A stretch of 24,489 bases of DNA from an uncultured Chloroflexota bacterium (GCA_913030785.1 CAJWER010000010.1:1-24489); one strand, 5' to 3'; positions 1 through 7,652 are shown, counted from the first letter of the stretch. Made by a program: numbers and translations. The notes: generated by a model from the sequence alone, not told the origin.

Positions 1-791
1 AAGTCCAAATCCTCCCGTAGGTATACGGGCAGAAAGCCTCCGACGGCGCTTTCTCCTGCGGCCCTGATGGCTGCCGTCAGCACCAACAGAAGGATCACCG
101 GGTTCCTCACCAACGCCTTGATCTCCGAGAAATATGCACGCGACGATGTGGTCTCAGGGGCTTTTTTGCCCGGCAGCGATCGCATCATCCCCCAGATAAT
201 CACCCCGGCCATCACGGCGGGGAAGACGCTGAGCTGCAGCACACCCCGCCATGTCATCAGCGTGAGCATGCCCGCTACCACCACGGGACCCAGCACCTCG
301 CCGGCGCTCCCCCCGGTGCCGTGCAGTGAGATGGCAAACCCGCGCTTGTCCGGAAATCGTCTGGATAACTCACCCAGTGCCGGGGGGTGGTACAAAGATG
401 GCCCCATGCCGGCGAGCAAGAGCGCGCCGAACATCGCCCAGTAGTTCGGTGCGTGGCCCACGATGAAGAACGACACGCCAACCAGGCTCAGTGAGAGCCC
501 GAGCAGCAAAGGTGCTCTGTGGCTGAAACGATCGCCCAGATAACCAGCGCCTATCGTAGTCCCCCAGGATGTCACCTGCCGCGCGGTCAGCAGCGACCCG
601 AATTGCGCGCCAGATAGCCCAAGACCTATCTTCGCCTCCGGGAGCAGCAGTGTCTGCAGCGCTGAGTTGAATATGTGTTTGATCGCGTGCCCTACCACCA
701 CGGCTGCGGCCAGCGCCCTGCGGCCTCTCTTCAAGTCAGCCAAATCTACTTCGGGGGTAGGCAGTTCCCCGGACTCCTCAGTATCGGGCAT
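1..791 (-). CDS. MFS transporter, Fsr-like, partial (C-terminus beyond window)
   Basis: This is an inner-membrane major facilitator superfamily transporter, probably an exporter. The reading frame is open from an ATG at 791 to the window edge, giving 263 complete codons. About 25 polar N-terminal residues precede alternating hydrophobic segments (about 27-50, 66-84, 93-111, 117-134, 162-180, 187-203, 231-248). A motif A-like loop, GDRFSHR, lies at residues 86-92. The stretch LYHPPALGEL (133-142) followed by KRGFAISLHGTGGSAG (149-164) resembles the fosmidomycin-resistance (Fsr) branch of MFS. The family is usually about 400 residues, so roughly the last third is missing. The start is chosen because it is the first ATG after an AGGAAT purine run, which sits inside a 14-bp palindrome. 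The substrate cannot be told from sequence. The gene diverges from the methyltransferase pseudogene. Confidence 0.85.
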   Translation of the reverse strand, partial: MPDTEESGELPTPEVDLADLKRGRRALAAAVVVGHAIKHIFNSALQTLLLPEAKIGLGLSGAQFGSLLTARQVTSWGTTIGAGYLGDRFSHRAPLLLGLSLSLVGVSFFIVGHAPNYWAMFGALLLAGMGPSLYHPPALGELSRRFPDKRGFAISLHGTGGSAGEVLGPVVVAGMLTLMTWRGVLQLSVFPAVMAGVIIWGMMRSLPGKKAPETTSSRAYFSEIKALVRNPVILLLVLTAAIRAAGESAVGGFLPVYLREDLD

Positions 792-798
792 CCAAATT

Positions 799-812
799 CC
801 TGATCGATCAGG
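799..812. promoter_or_regulatory. Perfect 14-bp palindrome at the MFS ribosome-binding site
   Basis: CCTGATCGATCAGG reads the same on both strands and lies 7 bp upstream of the MFS start codon, overlapping its weak SD. The position suits an operator or an RNA hairpin masking the ribosome-binding site. No adjacent regulator gene is visible, so the role is inferred only. Confidence 0.35.
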
Positions 813-1058
813 CTCTCGGTAGCCGTCGTGGTGACCGAGGCGCGCCGATTGTACATCAATGGCCGTGCCGTCCACACGGCACCCCAATCATAGGGAACCC
901 TCTCGGCCTATAAGCCGGACGCATGATGGGCGTACAGTTAATGTATTTGGCATATCACTTAAATTGTCCCAATAGTAAATTCACAACATTGACGAGTAGG
1001 AAGCTGTGACTAGGCGTGGAGCCCTTTGTTCGTCAGCCAACCCGAGAAAAGGTGGACC

Positions 1059-1834
1059 ATGGCAACTCGCACCACCGTGGAAGTGGACGAACTTCGCGGC
1101 CATATCAAGAACAAGTACGCTGAAGTGGCCTCGGCTCCAGGCAAGGAGTTCCACTTCCATACGGGGCGCGCTCTAGCCGACATGCTGGGTACTCTCGGAG
1201 TTACTCGACGCCCTGCCTGAGGATGTTGTGGCAGCATTCGCGGGCGCAGGGAACCCTTTCTCGGTCGGCACGATCGAACCCGTCGATAAGATCTTGGATG
1301 TCGGCTCCGGGGGCGGGTTCGACTGCATAATCGGGGCCAAGAAGACAGGCGACTCCAGATACGTGGCCGACGGGGACATGACTCGCGAGATGCTGGAGCG
1401 GACCGATGCCAACGGGAAGACACTTGGACTCGACCAGTTGGAGTTCAGACTCGGTTACACCGAGGCCCTCCCGGTGGACGACGGCTGGGCCGATGTGGTC
1501 ACCAGCAACGGCGTGATCAACCAGGCTCCGGACAAGGACATCGCTTTTCGAGAAGTCTTTCCGGGTCACGAGGCTCGGCGGACGGCTCAAGATTGCCGAC
1601 GTGGTAACACACAGGCCTGTGGATGAGGACGCCAAAGCGGACATCAACCTCTGGGCAGCTTGAGTCGGCGGAGCTCTGCTAGAAGAAGAGTACGTCGAGT
1701 CGGTCCGCAGGGCGGGTTTCGAGGATGTATAAAGTCTGGAGCACCGACGTCATCTATAAGAGCGCCAGTGCGAGGAAGACGCCAAGTCGTTCGGCACCGT
1801 GGGTATAAACCTGAGGGCGCGAAAGCCTGACTAA
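1059..1834 (+). pseudogene. Decayed SAM-dependent methyltransferase (ArsM/UbiE type)
   Basis: The remains of a class I methyltransferase can be followed from ATG 1059 (AAAAGG upstream) to TAA 1832-1834 only by changing frame at least four times, near 1190-1200, 1560, 1740 and 1772. Two in-frame stops add to this: TGA at 1661-1663 and TAA at 1730-1732. Recognisable blocks in order are FHFHTGR, then AGAGNPFSVG, the SAM-binding loop ILDVGSGGGFDC, DMTREMLERT, FRLGYTEALPVDD, VVTSNGVINQAPDK, GGRLKIADVVTHRPV, and a C-terminal block ending in GINLRARKP. Arsenite methyltransferases have conserved cysteines at three of these places. Here the one before NP is Ala, the one in SNxVIN is Gly, and the TGA falls where LWAAC is expected. 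The ancestor was therefore either a non-arsenic homologue or already drifting. The gene is almost certainly non-functional. Confidence 0.85.
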
Positions 1835-1841
1835 GGGCCTC

Positions 1842-2897
1842 TTAGCCCTCTTGTGGCTCGACGAAGGTAAGCGCGGCCGCCGGGTTGTCGACCAGTATCG
1901 CGTCGACCAGGTCGCTCGAAAAACCCCGCGCCCGCATCCTAGGCACGATGTGAGCCGGGATGTAGGAGTACCCGTGGCCGCCATAGCTCGCAAGTTGGTG
2001 CTTCTTGCAGATGTCATGCGCTATCACCACCCGGCCTCCCCAGCCTTCTGACGCGACCCAGGCAATCGTATCTATCCGCATGGCGTCGCTCGGCATGTCC
2101 ACAACTGGGTTGAATGGGTAGTACGACGCTTCGCTGCCGAACAAGTCCCACTCCAGATAGCAGCCCGCCTCGGCGATCTCTCGAATGGTGTCGCGTTCAA
2201 ACACCGTCCGGTCCAGATGCCCGATGATCGTGCGTCCCAGGTCGGCGCCTTTCTCCTGCAGTATGCGCACAATCTCCATCGGAGAGCCCTCGTCCCGGCC
2301 CGGGTGTATCAGCAGCGGCGCTCCTGTAAGTCGCTGTGCCCTGGCCGACGCTCGCAGCACCTTGCGCTCGTTGTCCGTCAGCGGCCACGAGCATCCAACC
2401 TCGCCAATGATCCCGGAACGCACGCCTGTGTCGTCGACCCCCACGGTGATATCCCATACGATCTGCTCCACAATCGCATCCTCGGAACGGCTGTCCATGT
2501 CGGCAGGGTGGCTCGGCGCGACGTAATAGGACGAGCCCATGACGATATTGACTCCGGTTTCGCGCGATATTCGTACTAGAGCCATCGGGTCCCGGGCGAT
2601 GCCAATGGATGTGGCATCAACTAGAGATGTTCCACCATGCTGCTTGTAGAGCGTCGCCTCTGAGATCGCCGTCTCTACGTCCAGCAACTTCAAGTCGTCC
2701 TGGTTCGCCATGCCCTGGCCTCTGACCTGTGACAGCGTCGCCATCGACAAGGGCGCGTAGTAGACCTCACGGGCAAGCGCCTCCTCAGGGGCCGGTCGTG
2801 CGAAGGCCAGATCAATGAGCAGGTGCTCGTGGGTCAGTGTGACCCCTAGCTTCTCCGGGGCAATGGGACCAAGTACCGTCTGTACGTTCTTCACCAT
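1842..2897 (-). CDS. Phosphotriesterase-family metal-dependent hydrolase
   Basis: A 351-residue amidohydrolase-superfamily TIM barrel of the phosphotriesterase (PTE) family. The metal ligands are in place: H23-E-H25 on strand 1, E166 in GEVGCS (the bridging position, where classical PTE has a carboxylated Lys), H198 in LIHPGRDE, H227 in IIGHLDRT and D295 in VIAHDICKK. Glu at the bridging site is typical of the PTE-homology branch, many of whose members act on lactones or phosphorylated sugars rather than organophosphates, so pesticide hydrolysis should not be assumed. The ATG at 2897 is preferred because GGGAGGG stands 4 nt before it; the next upstream start (2945) would overlap the preceding gene. 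It lies 11 bp downstream of the cyclodeaminase-like gene and is probably co-transcribed with it. Confidence 0.9.
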   Translation of the reverse strand: MVKNVQTVLGPIAPEKLGVTLTHEHLLIDLAFARPAPEEALAREVYYAPLSMATLSQVRGQGMANQDDLKLLDVETAISEATLYKQHGGTSLVDATSIGIARDPMALVRISRETGVNIVMGSSYYVAPSHPADMDSRSEDAIVEQIVWDITVGVDDTGVRSGIIGEVGCSWPLTDNERKVLRASARAQRLTGAPLLIHPGRDEGSPMEIVRILQEKGADLGRTIIGHLDRTVFERDTIREIAEAGCYLEWDLFGSEASYYPFNPVVDMPSDAMRIDTIAWVASEGWGGRVVIAHDICKKHQLASYGGHGYSYIPAHIVPRMRARGFSSDLVDAILVDNPAAALTFVEPQEG

Positions 2898-2908
2898 CGA
2901 ACCCTCCC

Positions 2909-3865
2909 TCAAAGTGACACTTCCCGGCCAATGCCCCTCTCCCAAGCCATCTGGACGATACGTATTCCGGTAGCTATGTCCTCAAGAGCCACACCCTGGG
3001 ACTCGAACAGCGTGATGTCGTTGTCATCGTACCGTCCCTGTACTGCGCCCGAGACCAACTCGGATAGCTCGTGGACCTGCCTCCAACGCAGCCCTCCCTT
3101 GTCGACGGGGAGGATCAGGTCGCCGCACTCGATTTTCGCCTGCTCCACATCGTCCGTGACGATGACGCGAGAACGCATCACCGCATCGCTGTCGACTTCC
3201 CGGCGCATCCAGTGATTTGAGCCGGCGGCATTGATGTGTGCGCCGTCCTTCAGCCATGCACCCTTCACCACGGGGCTGGCCGCGCTGGTGATCGCAATGG
3301 CGACGTCGGAGCCCCTGATACATTCCTCGGCAGAGTCGACCGCAGTTACCAAGACTTCAAGCACCTCAGAGGCCCACCGCGCGAACTCCTCTCGGCGCTC
3401 CGGCGTCCTGCTGAATACGCGTACGGTTTTCACGTTTCGGACCCGACACACGGCCTCGAGCTGCGAACGAGCCTGGAATCCAGAGCCTATGATCCCCACG
3501 TCAGAGGCGTCCTCCCGTGCCATCAATCTGGTAGCCAAACCGGAGGCTGCGCCGGTGCGAATCTGGCCCATGGTGTTCGCCTCGATGACCGCCATCAACT
3601 CGCCGTTCTCTGTGCTGTAGAGCTGCACGTAGAACCTCGCCCCCCCAGCCCCAAATACCCCGTACGTCTTCATGCCCATTACACCGAGGCCAGGCGCGGC
3701 GGCTGCCATGAAGTTGAATGCACCTTTACTCAGGGGCAGCCTTAGTCGAGGGCTATTTGAGGCCTGGGCCGCCGCCTGTTGCCGGAACCCCTCCTCGACA
3801 GCCTCAATCGCAATATCCATCGTCAGCAGTTCAGCAACGTCCTTTTCGGTCAATAGAAGCGCCAA
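2909..3865 (-). CDS. Ornithine cyclodeaminase / mu-crystallin family NAD(P)-dependent enzyme
   Basis: A 318-residue member of the ornithine cyclodeaminase, alanine dehydrogenase and ketimine reductase family, at normal family length. It shows GMKTYG (K66, substrate Lys), the R103 region QIRTGAASGLA, the Rossmann nucleotide-binding loop GIIGSGFQA (124-132), AAGSN, DDVEQAKIECGDL, and the C-terminal signature FESQGVALEDIA. The start is TTG at 3865, preceded by GGAGG with a 7-nt spacer; no ATG in the right place would retain the N-terminal strand. The family covers ornithine to proline deamination, imine reduction and amino-acid dehydrogenation, and the sequence alone does not choose between them. 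The gene heads a two-gene unit with the PTE-like hydrolase. Confidence 0.9.
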   Translation of the reverse strand: MALLLTEKDVAELLTMDIAIEAVEEGFRQQAAAQASNSPRLRLPLSKGAFNFMAAAAPGLGVMGMKTYGVFGAGGARFYVQLYSTENGELMAVIEANTMGQIRTGAASGLATRLMAREDASDVGIIGSGFQARSQLEAVCRVRNVKTVRVFSRTPERREEFARWASEVLEVLVTAVDSAEECIRGSDVAIAITSAASPVVKGAWLKDGAHINAAGSNHWMRREVDSDAVMRSRVIVTDDVEQAKIECGDLILPVDKGGLRWRQVHELSELVSGAVQGRYDDNDITLFESQGVALEDIATGIRIVQMAWERGIGREVSL

Positions 3866-3946
3866 TCGACGACCTCCAGAGGTTCTAATTACTATCTCAG
3901 ACAGAAGAGGGCGCTTCTACCCGTCCACCCTTGGGTTGATTTGGTT

Positions 3947-3998
3947 GTGGGGGCACATCCCCCATACCCTTCAAAGGGGAGGCCCCTCTGGACTCCCC
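3947..3998. repeat. Double-hairpin intergenic repeat, copy A
   Basis: Two consecutive hairpins: GGGGG (3949-3953), loop CACAT, CCCCC (3959-3963); then AGGGG (3975-3979), loop AGG, CCCCT (3983-3987). A further 8-bp stem, CCCTCTGG with CCAGAGGG (3984-3991/3998-4005), abuts the thiD stop. It aligns with copy B at 5047-5099. It lies just downstream of thiD and may act as its transcription terminator or an mRNA 3'-end protector. Confidence 0.65.
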
Positions 3999-4006
3999 CA
4001 GAGGGC

Positions 4007-4837
4007 TCAGTCCCAAAATTCGTGGAAGTGGTTCAACGGCCCATAGCCCCGTCCCATTGGAAACGCCCGGCGAATAGCATCGGTCACGTATTTTTTGGCC
4101 TGAGACACCGAGTCTCGCAGCGACATCCCCCGGGCAAGGCCCGCGGCCGTCGCGGAGGCGAATGTGCAGCCTGTCCCATGGGTGCTAGTCGTCGATATCC
4201 GCTGCGCAATGAAGACGCGGAACTCCTCACCGTCGTAGAAGATGTCCGAAGCTGGGCCCGCCATGTGCCCGCCCTTAACGACCACCGCCTTCGCTCCCAT
4301 ACCCACAATTGCGATAGCGGCCTCCCGTGCATCGTCCACGCCTGCTATCTTGCGACCTGTTAGGGTCTCCGCCTCGGGGATATTTGGCGTAACCAGGGTT
4401 GCCAGCGGTAAAAGCAGGTCACGCAATACCCCTACTGCCTCGTCCTGGAGCAGCTTGTCACCAGACTTGGCTACCATAACGGGATCCACGACGAGATTCC
4501 CCAGGTCGTGCTCCCTGACCTTTCCTGCAACCGCCTCGATTATGGCAGCGCTCGAAAGCATACCCGTCTTGACCGCGTCCGTGCCGATGTCCGATATGAT
4601 CGCGTCTATCTGGGATTCTATGATCGACACCGGCAGTTCCATGACATCGGTGACCTGCAGGGTGTTCTGGGCAGTAATAGCAGTCAGGACGGAGGTGCCA
4701 TAAACGCCCATCGCGGCGAAGGACTTAAGGTCCGCCTGCACGCCGGCGCCTCCGCCTGAGTCAGAACCTGCGATCGTCATGGCACGGGCAACCCGGTCGG
4801 GTCCGGAGACTCCGGTGCTATCGTCTCGCTGTGTCAT
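4007..4837 (-). CDS. thiD: Bifunctional hydroxymethylpyrimidine kinase / phosphomethylpyrimidine kinase
   Basis: ThiD phosphorylates HMP to HMP-P and then HMP-PP for thiamine synthesis, in the cytosol. The 276 residues carry the ribokinase-fold signatures: AGSDSGGGAGVQADLK at 23-38, KTGML at 90-94, DPVM at 118-121, TPNIPEAE at 150-157, and the anion-hole/catalytic loop THGTGC at 219-224. The C-terminus GPLNHFHEFW is typical of ThiD. The first ATG (4837) overlaps the stop of a 48-codon ORF as ATGA, which argues for this start and for translational coupling; the next Met is residue 20, immediately before the TIAGSD strand. The upstream tenA gene supplies HMP by salvage, which fits the pairing. 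A structured repeat follows the gene. Confidence 0.95.
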   Translation of the reverse strand: MTQRDDSTGVSGPDRVARAMTIAGSDSGGGAGVQADLKSFAAMGVYGTSVLTAITAQNTLQVTDVMELPVSIIESQIDAIISDIGTDAVKTGMLSSAAIIEAVAGKVREHDLGNLVVDPVMVAKSGDKLLQDEAVGVLRDLLLPLATLVTPNIPEAETLTGRKIAGVDDAREAAIAIVGMGAKAVVVKGGHMAGPASDIFYDGEEFRVFIAQRISTTSTHGTGCTFASATAAGLARGMSLRDSVSQAKKYVTDAIRRAFPMGRGYGPLNHFHEFWD

Positions 4838-4980
4838 TTCTGATCCTTTTTGCGCGCGTCGTCCGATTTGCGCCCGATGATCTGCTGGAGGAGGCGCACG
4901 CTGCGTCCCACTACCTTCATCTTGCGCCTCTTGCGACGCTTGTCGTCACGCCGCTCGCTCTTCGTGCCCTGGTCTTCCAT
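4834..4980 (-). CDS. Small highly basic protein of unknown function, coupled to thiD
   Basis: A 48-residue ORF runs from ATG 4980 to TGA 4834-4836, and its stop overlaps the thiD start as ATGA. It is extremely basic: 19 of 48 residues are Lys or Arg, concentrated in ERRDDKRRKRRKMK (9-22). A predicted amphipathic helix, VVGRSVRLLQQIIGRK (23-38), follows. There is no Cys, signal peptide or membrane span. It could bind nucleic acid or an acidic partner, or serve only as a leader that couples ribosomes into thiD. I do not recognise the family. No strong SD precedes ATG 4980, which lowers confidence. The overlap and the absence of any other use for this interval are the main support. Confidence 0.55.
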   Translation of the reverse strand: MEDQGTKSERRDDKRRKRRKMKVVGRSVRLLQQIIGRKSDDARKKDQK

Positions 4981-5046
4981 CAGTTGCACCGTAGAAAAGA
5001 TCGTGCCTTGGTTTCCTTCCCCTGGGGAGGGGAGATAATAGTGTAT

Positions 5047-5099
5047 GTGAGGGACACCCTCAAACCCCCGGCAAGGGGCTCTGCCCCTCTGTACACCCC
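5047..5099. repeat. Double-hairpin intergenic repeat, copy B
   Basis: Two consecutive hairpins: GAGGG (5049-5053), loop ACA, CCCTC (5057-5061); then AGGGG (5074-5078), loop CTCTG, CCCCT (5084-5088). The flanking bases CTGTACACCCC match CTGGACTCCCC of copy A (3947-3998), in the same orientation. Stem bases differ between the copies but pairing is kept. It lies in the roughly 200-bp gap between tenA and the small ORF before thiD. Confidence 0.65.
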
Positions 5100-5183
5100 G
5101 AATACGAAACTTTGGTGTTACGTTCTGGTTCCATCCGTACCCCCAATCCCAAATCCTTCACCCCAGACCCTCATCGCCAGGCC

Positions 5184-5837
5184 CTAGACCCAGTTCCGCT
5201 CCCCTGCCTCCCAGAACATGTACTCGTACCTCAGGGCCGTCAGGAACAATTCATCGGTGCGGCGTGCCCTGGCAGGCGAGAGATCGGCCGAGTCCAGGTA
5301 GGACCGCAGCCATTCCACTAGCTCGCCGAGCACGTCCGGGCCGTGAATGGTAATCCACTCGTCGTAAATGGCGTTTTCCGGCTTCTTACCGGCGCTGATG
5401 AGGCGTGTACCCCAGTCCAAGTAGGTGCCCTCCGTGACGAACAGCACCGTGGCGATATCGAAGAAATCGCCTTCGTGTCCGGTGCGTACCAGGAAGTCCC
5501 CGAAGGCCCGGGTCGTCGGGGACGCCGCGGCAGAGGTGTACTGCTCTTCTGAAACGCCCATTTGCCGGAATGATCTCTCGAACAGGTCTCCCTCGGGATC
5601 CAGTACGCCCTCCAGAAAGCGGTTCAAAACGGTCGCCTCGGCAAATCCAGGCGCCTTTGAAATGCCCAGGGCGACCATCTTGACCAGATCCCGCACGAAC
5701 ACGAAATCCTCGATAAAGTAATCCCGGAACTTGGCCACCGGCAGCGTCCCATCACCCATCTCGGTGACAAAAGGGTGGGTCACCATCGCCTCCCACAGTG
5801 CAGCGTGCCTTATCGATAGGTCAGCCGTCAGCGACAT
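5184..5837 (-). CDS. tenA: TenA-family aminopyrimidine aminohydrolase / thiaminase II (Cys-less type)
   Basis: An all-helical TenA/THI-4 protein of 217 residues, the usual length. TenA releases HMP from degraded thiamine so that ThiD can re-phosphorylate it, in the cytosol. The HMP-binding acidic residue is D44 in FIEDFVF, and the C-terminal catalytic Glu is E210 in YMFWEAGE. The protein contains no cysteine at all. In the region where classical TenA has its active-site Cys the sequence reads TVLFVTEGTYLDW, which places it with the Cys-less TenA_E type; those often act on amino-HMP or formylated intermediates rather than thiamine. The ATG at 5837 follows GGGAGAG at close spacing. It is 43 bp downstream of the aldolase and probably in its transcript. 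Confidence 0.88.
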   Translation of the reverse strand: MSLTADLSIRHAALWEAMVTHPFVTEMGDGTLPVAKFRDYFIEDFVFVRDLVKMVALGISKAPGFAEATVLNRFLEGVLDPEGDLFERSFRQMGVSEEQYTSAAASPTTRAFGDFLVRTGHEGDFFDIATVLFVTEGTYLDWGTRLISAGKKPENAIYDEWITIHGPDVLGELVEWLRSYLDSADLSPARARRTDELFLTALRYEYMFWEAGERNWV

Positions 5838-5880
5838 GCATCTCTCCCGAGTGAAATCGTCACGGTGAATTGCACGGGAC

Positions 5881-6642
5881 CTACCCGATAGCCGCGTTCA
5901 GGGTCTTCAGGTAGCCTTCGGCCCCCGACTTCACCCACGGGGCGTAGGAGTTACTGATGAACCTCGCGCCCTTCTCGACGTAACTAGCGACAGAGGAGTC
6001 CGAAGCAAGAGCGCCCGCGACCCGTCCTGCGGCTACTATTTGCGCGATTGCCCGATCTACCGTTTCCTGGACCTCAGGGTGAAACGGCTGCCCTACGAAC
6101 CCCATGCTCTGGGCCAGATCCCCCGGTGCCACGAAAAATACATCGATATGGTCCACCTTCAGTATGTCTTCCAGATTGTTGACGGCTATGATGTCCTCGA
6201 TCAGGATGATCGCCATGGTTTCATCATTGGCAGTGGCGAAATAATCGTCGACGCCGATACCCTGGCGGCTGGTATAGGACCCTCGGTTCCCGATCGGCCC
6301 GAACTTCGAGGCGTCCACGACTGCCTGAGCCTCCTCCGCGGTGTTAACGTGGGGCACGCAGATTGCCTGGGCGCCTTGATCGAGGGTCCTGTAGATAATC
6401 CCGGGCAGGTTCAAATTCACGCGTGCGACAGAAGTCATACCCCACAGGTCGGCTGCGCGCGTCAGGTCGCGGATTTCCGCGAAGTCTGTTGGCCCATGCT
6501 CACCCTCGATCCAGATGCCGTCGAACCCCAGGGGCCCGAACGACTCAACAAGGTCCGGCGTCATCTCGCCCATGAGGACGGTAGCGACCTCACCGCGCTC
6601 GAGCTTGTGCTTCACTCTATTCGGCCTCAATTTTCCCAACAT
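5881..6642 (-). CDS. HpcH/HpaI-family class II aldolase
   Basis: A TIM-barrel pyruvate-type aldolase of 253 residues, related to 4-hydroxy-2-oxoheptanedioate aldolase and citrate-lyase beta-like enzymes. It cleaves hydroxy-oxo-acids using a divalent metal, in the cytosol. Visible residues are IWIEGEHG with H49 as the base, R74 in ARVN, GAQAICVPHV at 90-99, metal ligands E149 in ILIED and D175 in VAPGDLAQ. I favour the ATG at 6642: it gives the normal N-terminus, has GGGAGG just before it (3-nt spacer, short), and leaves a leader of about 30 nt after the predicted promoter. The ATG at 6663 would add seven residues. The substrate is unknown. The gene leads the tenA/thiD transcription unit, although aldolase and thiamine salvage have no obvious metabolic link. 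Confidence 0.88.
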   Translation of the reverse strand: MLGKLRPNRVKHKLERGEVATVLMGEMTPDLVESFGPLGFDGIWIEGEHGPTDFAEIRDLTRAADLWGMTSVARVNLNLPGIIYRTLDQGAQAICVPHVNTAEEAQAVVDASKFGPIGNRGSYTSRQGIGVDDYFATANDETMAIILIEDIIAVNNLEDILKVDHIDVFFVAPGDLAQSMGFVGQPFHPEVQETVDRAIAQIVAAGRVAGALASDSSVASYVEKGARFISNSYAPWVKSGAEGYLKTLNAAIG

Positions 6643-6680
6643 ACACCTCCCGATCGGCAGCATTCTCCCACAGTGATGCG

Positions 6681-6710
6681 ATTATAGAGATGGAGTCAGA
6701 CACCGGTCAA
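6681..6710 (-). promoter_or_regulatory. Near-consensus sigma-70-type promoter for the aldolase-tenA unit
   Basis: Read on the minus strand, TTGACC (6710-6705) is followed by an 18-bp spacer and a perfect TATAAT (6686-6681). Transcription should begin near 6674, some 30 nt before the preferred aldolase start. Confidence 0.75.
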
Positions 6711-6744
6711 CGCAGGCGGGGCGGCGAACTTAGAGCCAAGGCGG

Positions 6745-7608
6745 TTATTGCGCGCCCGTTAGCACGCCGTTGGTCCGGGCGTCCATACCCAGTGTGAGTT
6801 GCAGAACGGCGCTCGTGTAGGCCTTGATGTTGACCGTATCCACCTGAACTGCCGCGAGCATTGGTCCACGACTCCAGCGAACGGAGACCGGGACGATATC
6901 GACATTGGGAGGCCCCGAAAACGAGGCAATGATCCACAGGATCAGTACCTTATCGCCCAGCTCCGGAGCAAGTGTCCCTGTGACATTTATCAGCGTGAAG
7001 CGGTCTTGGGTCTGACCGACGGAATCACGAGTGACTTGGAACGAGCGCTCGAGCCATTTAAATGCCGATTCGGCGGTATCAAACATCTGGACCCCGGTGA
7101 ATACCTGAAATGGACCCTCCGGCTCTCCCTCAGTGGCATATAAAGCTGAGGCATCGAAGAAGTTGTCCCTGTACCCGATGATGCGGCCCCGCTCTGCCAG
7201 GCTGACTGCGGTGTCCAGGAGATCAGCCCTGCTCTGAGCCGCATCGTCGTTGTCGATATAGGCTCGACCCGTCGAAAGACCACCATCAGATAGCTTTTCC
7301 ATGTCCTCTATCTGCTTGCGGATCTCAGGAATAGCCGCAGAAACATCAGGTGGAGTAAGGATCATCCGGAGCAGATCGTCTCGTGCAACCACGTAGGTGG
7401 GCTCGTCCAGGATAGCGACTATTTCGGTAGGGGCGGGCTCCGGAGACGGCTCGGGAGTGGGAGCGGTGATAATCGTGGCGGACCGAGGGGATGTCGGCTC
7501 GGGGTCAGCCTGCCCGCAAGTCACTTCGACGGTCGCTGCCAACACCACGAGAACGAGAATCGGCAGTGTTGCGTAGCCCCGCCCCAAGCCGACCCGCTTC
7601 GCATCCAT
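6745..7608 (-). CDS. Exported or lipoprotein-like protein of unknown function
   Basis: The protein has 287 residues from ATG 7608, which follows GGAGG with a 6-nt spacer; an upstream in-frame start at 7644 lacks this. The N-terminus is a signal sequence: basic residues 4-10, hydrophobic core LPILVLVVLAATV (15-27), then EVTC with Cys31 as a weak lipobox, since Glu at -3 is unusual. A Pro/Thr/Ser/Glu-rich linker (35-65) tethers a folded domain with no family I recognise. That domain contains alternating helix and strand patterns and only one Cys, so it is probably an extracytoplasmic binding or sensor-like domain. It follows a small membrane protein gene by 44 bp. The two may be co-expressed at the envelope. 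No enzyme motif was seen. Confidence 0.75.
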   Translation of the reverse strand: MDAKRVGLGRGYATLPILVLVVLAATVEVTCGQADPEPTSPRSATIITAPTPEPSPEPAPTEIVAILDEPTYVVARDDLLRMILTPPDVSAAIPEIRKQIEDMEKLSDGGLSTGRAYIDNDDAAQSRADLLDTAVSLAERGRIIGYRDNFFDASALYATEGEPEGPFQVFTGVQMFDTAESAFKWLERSFQVTRDSVGQTQDRFTLINVTGTLAPELGDKVLILWIIASFSGPPNVDIVPVSVRWSRGPMLAAVQVDTVNIKAYTSAVLQLTLGMDARTNGVLTGAQ

Positions 7609-7652
7609 CGGGGCCTCCCTTGCATGCTCCCGAAGCCCGAGCATCTATGCGA

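Noticed and set aside
1661..1663. TGA at the third cysteine position of the methyltransferase as a selenocysteine codon
   Set aside because: The same gene has at least four frame changes and another stop (TAA at 1730-1732), so it is a pseudogene; I saw no convincing SECIS-like stem directly after the TGA.
1842..2897. Organophosphate-degrading function for the phosphotriesterase-family gene
   Set aside because: The bridging metal ligand is Glu rather than Lys, as in PTE-homology proteins whose natural substrates are mostly not organophosphates.
3236..3745. A 169-codon plus-strand ORF within the cyclodeaminase-like gene
   Set aside because: It is antisense to a well-conserved enzyme with intact motifs and has no SD; high GC makes such shadows common.
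6643..6744. TPP riboswitch before the aldolase-tenA unit
   Set aside because: The predicted transcript leader is only about 30 nt and no THI-box-like sequences are visible here or before the thiD unit.
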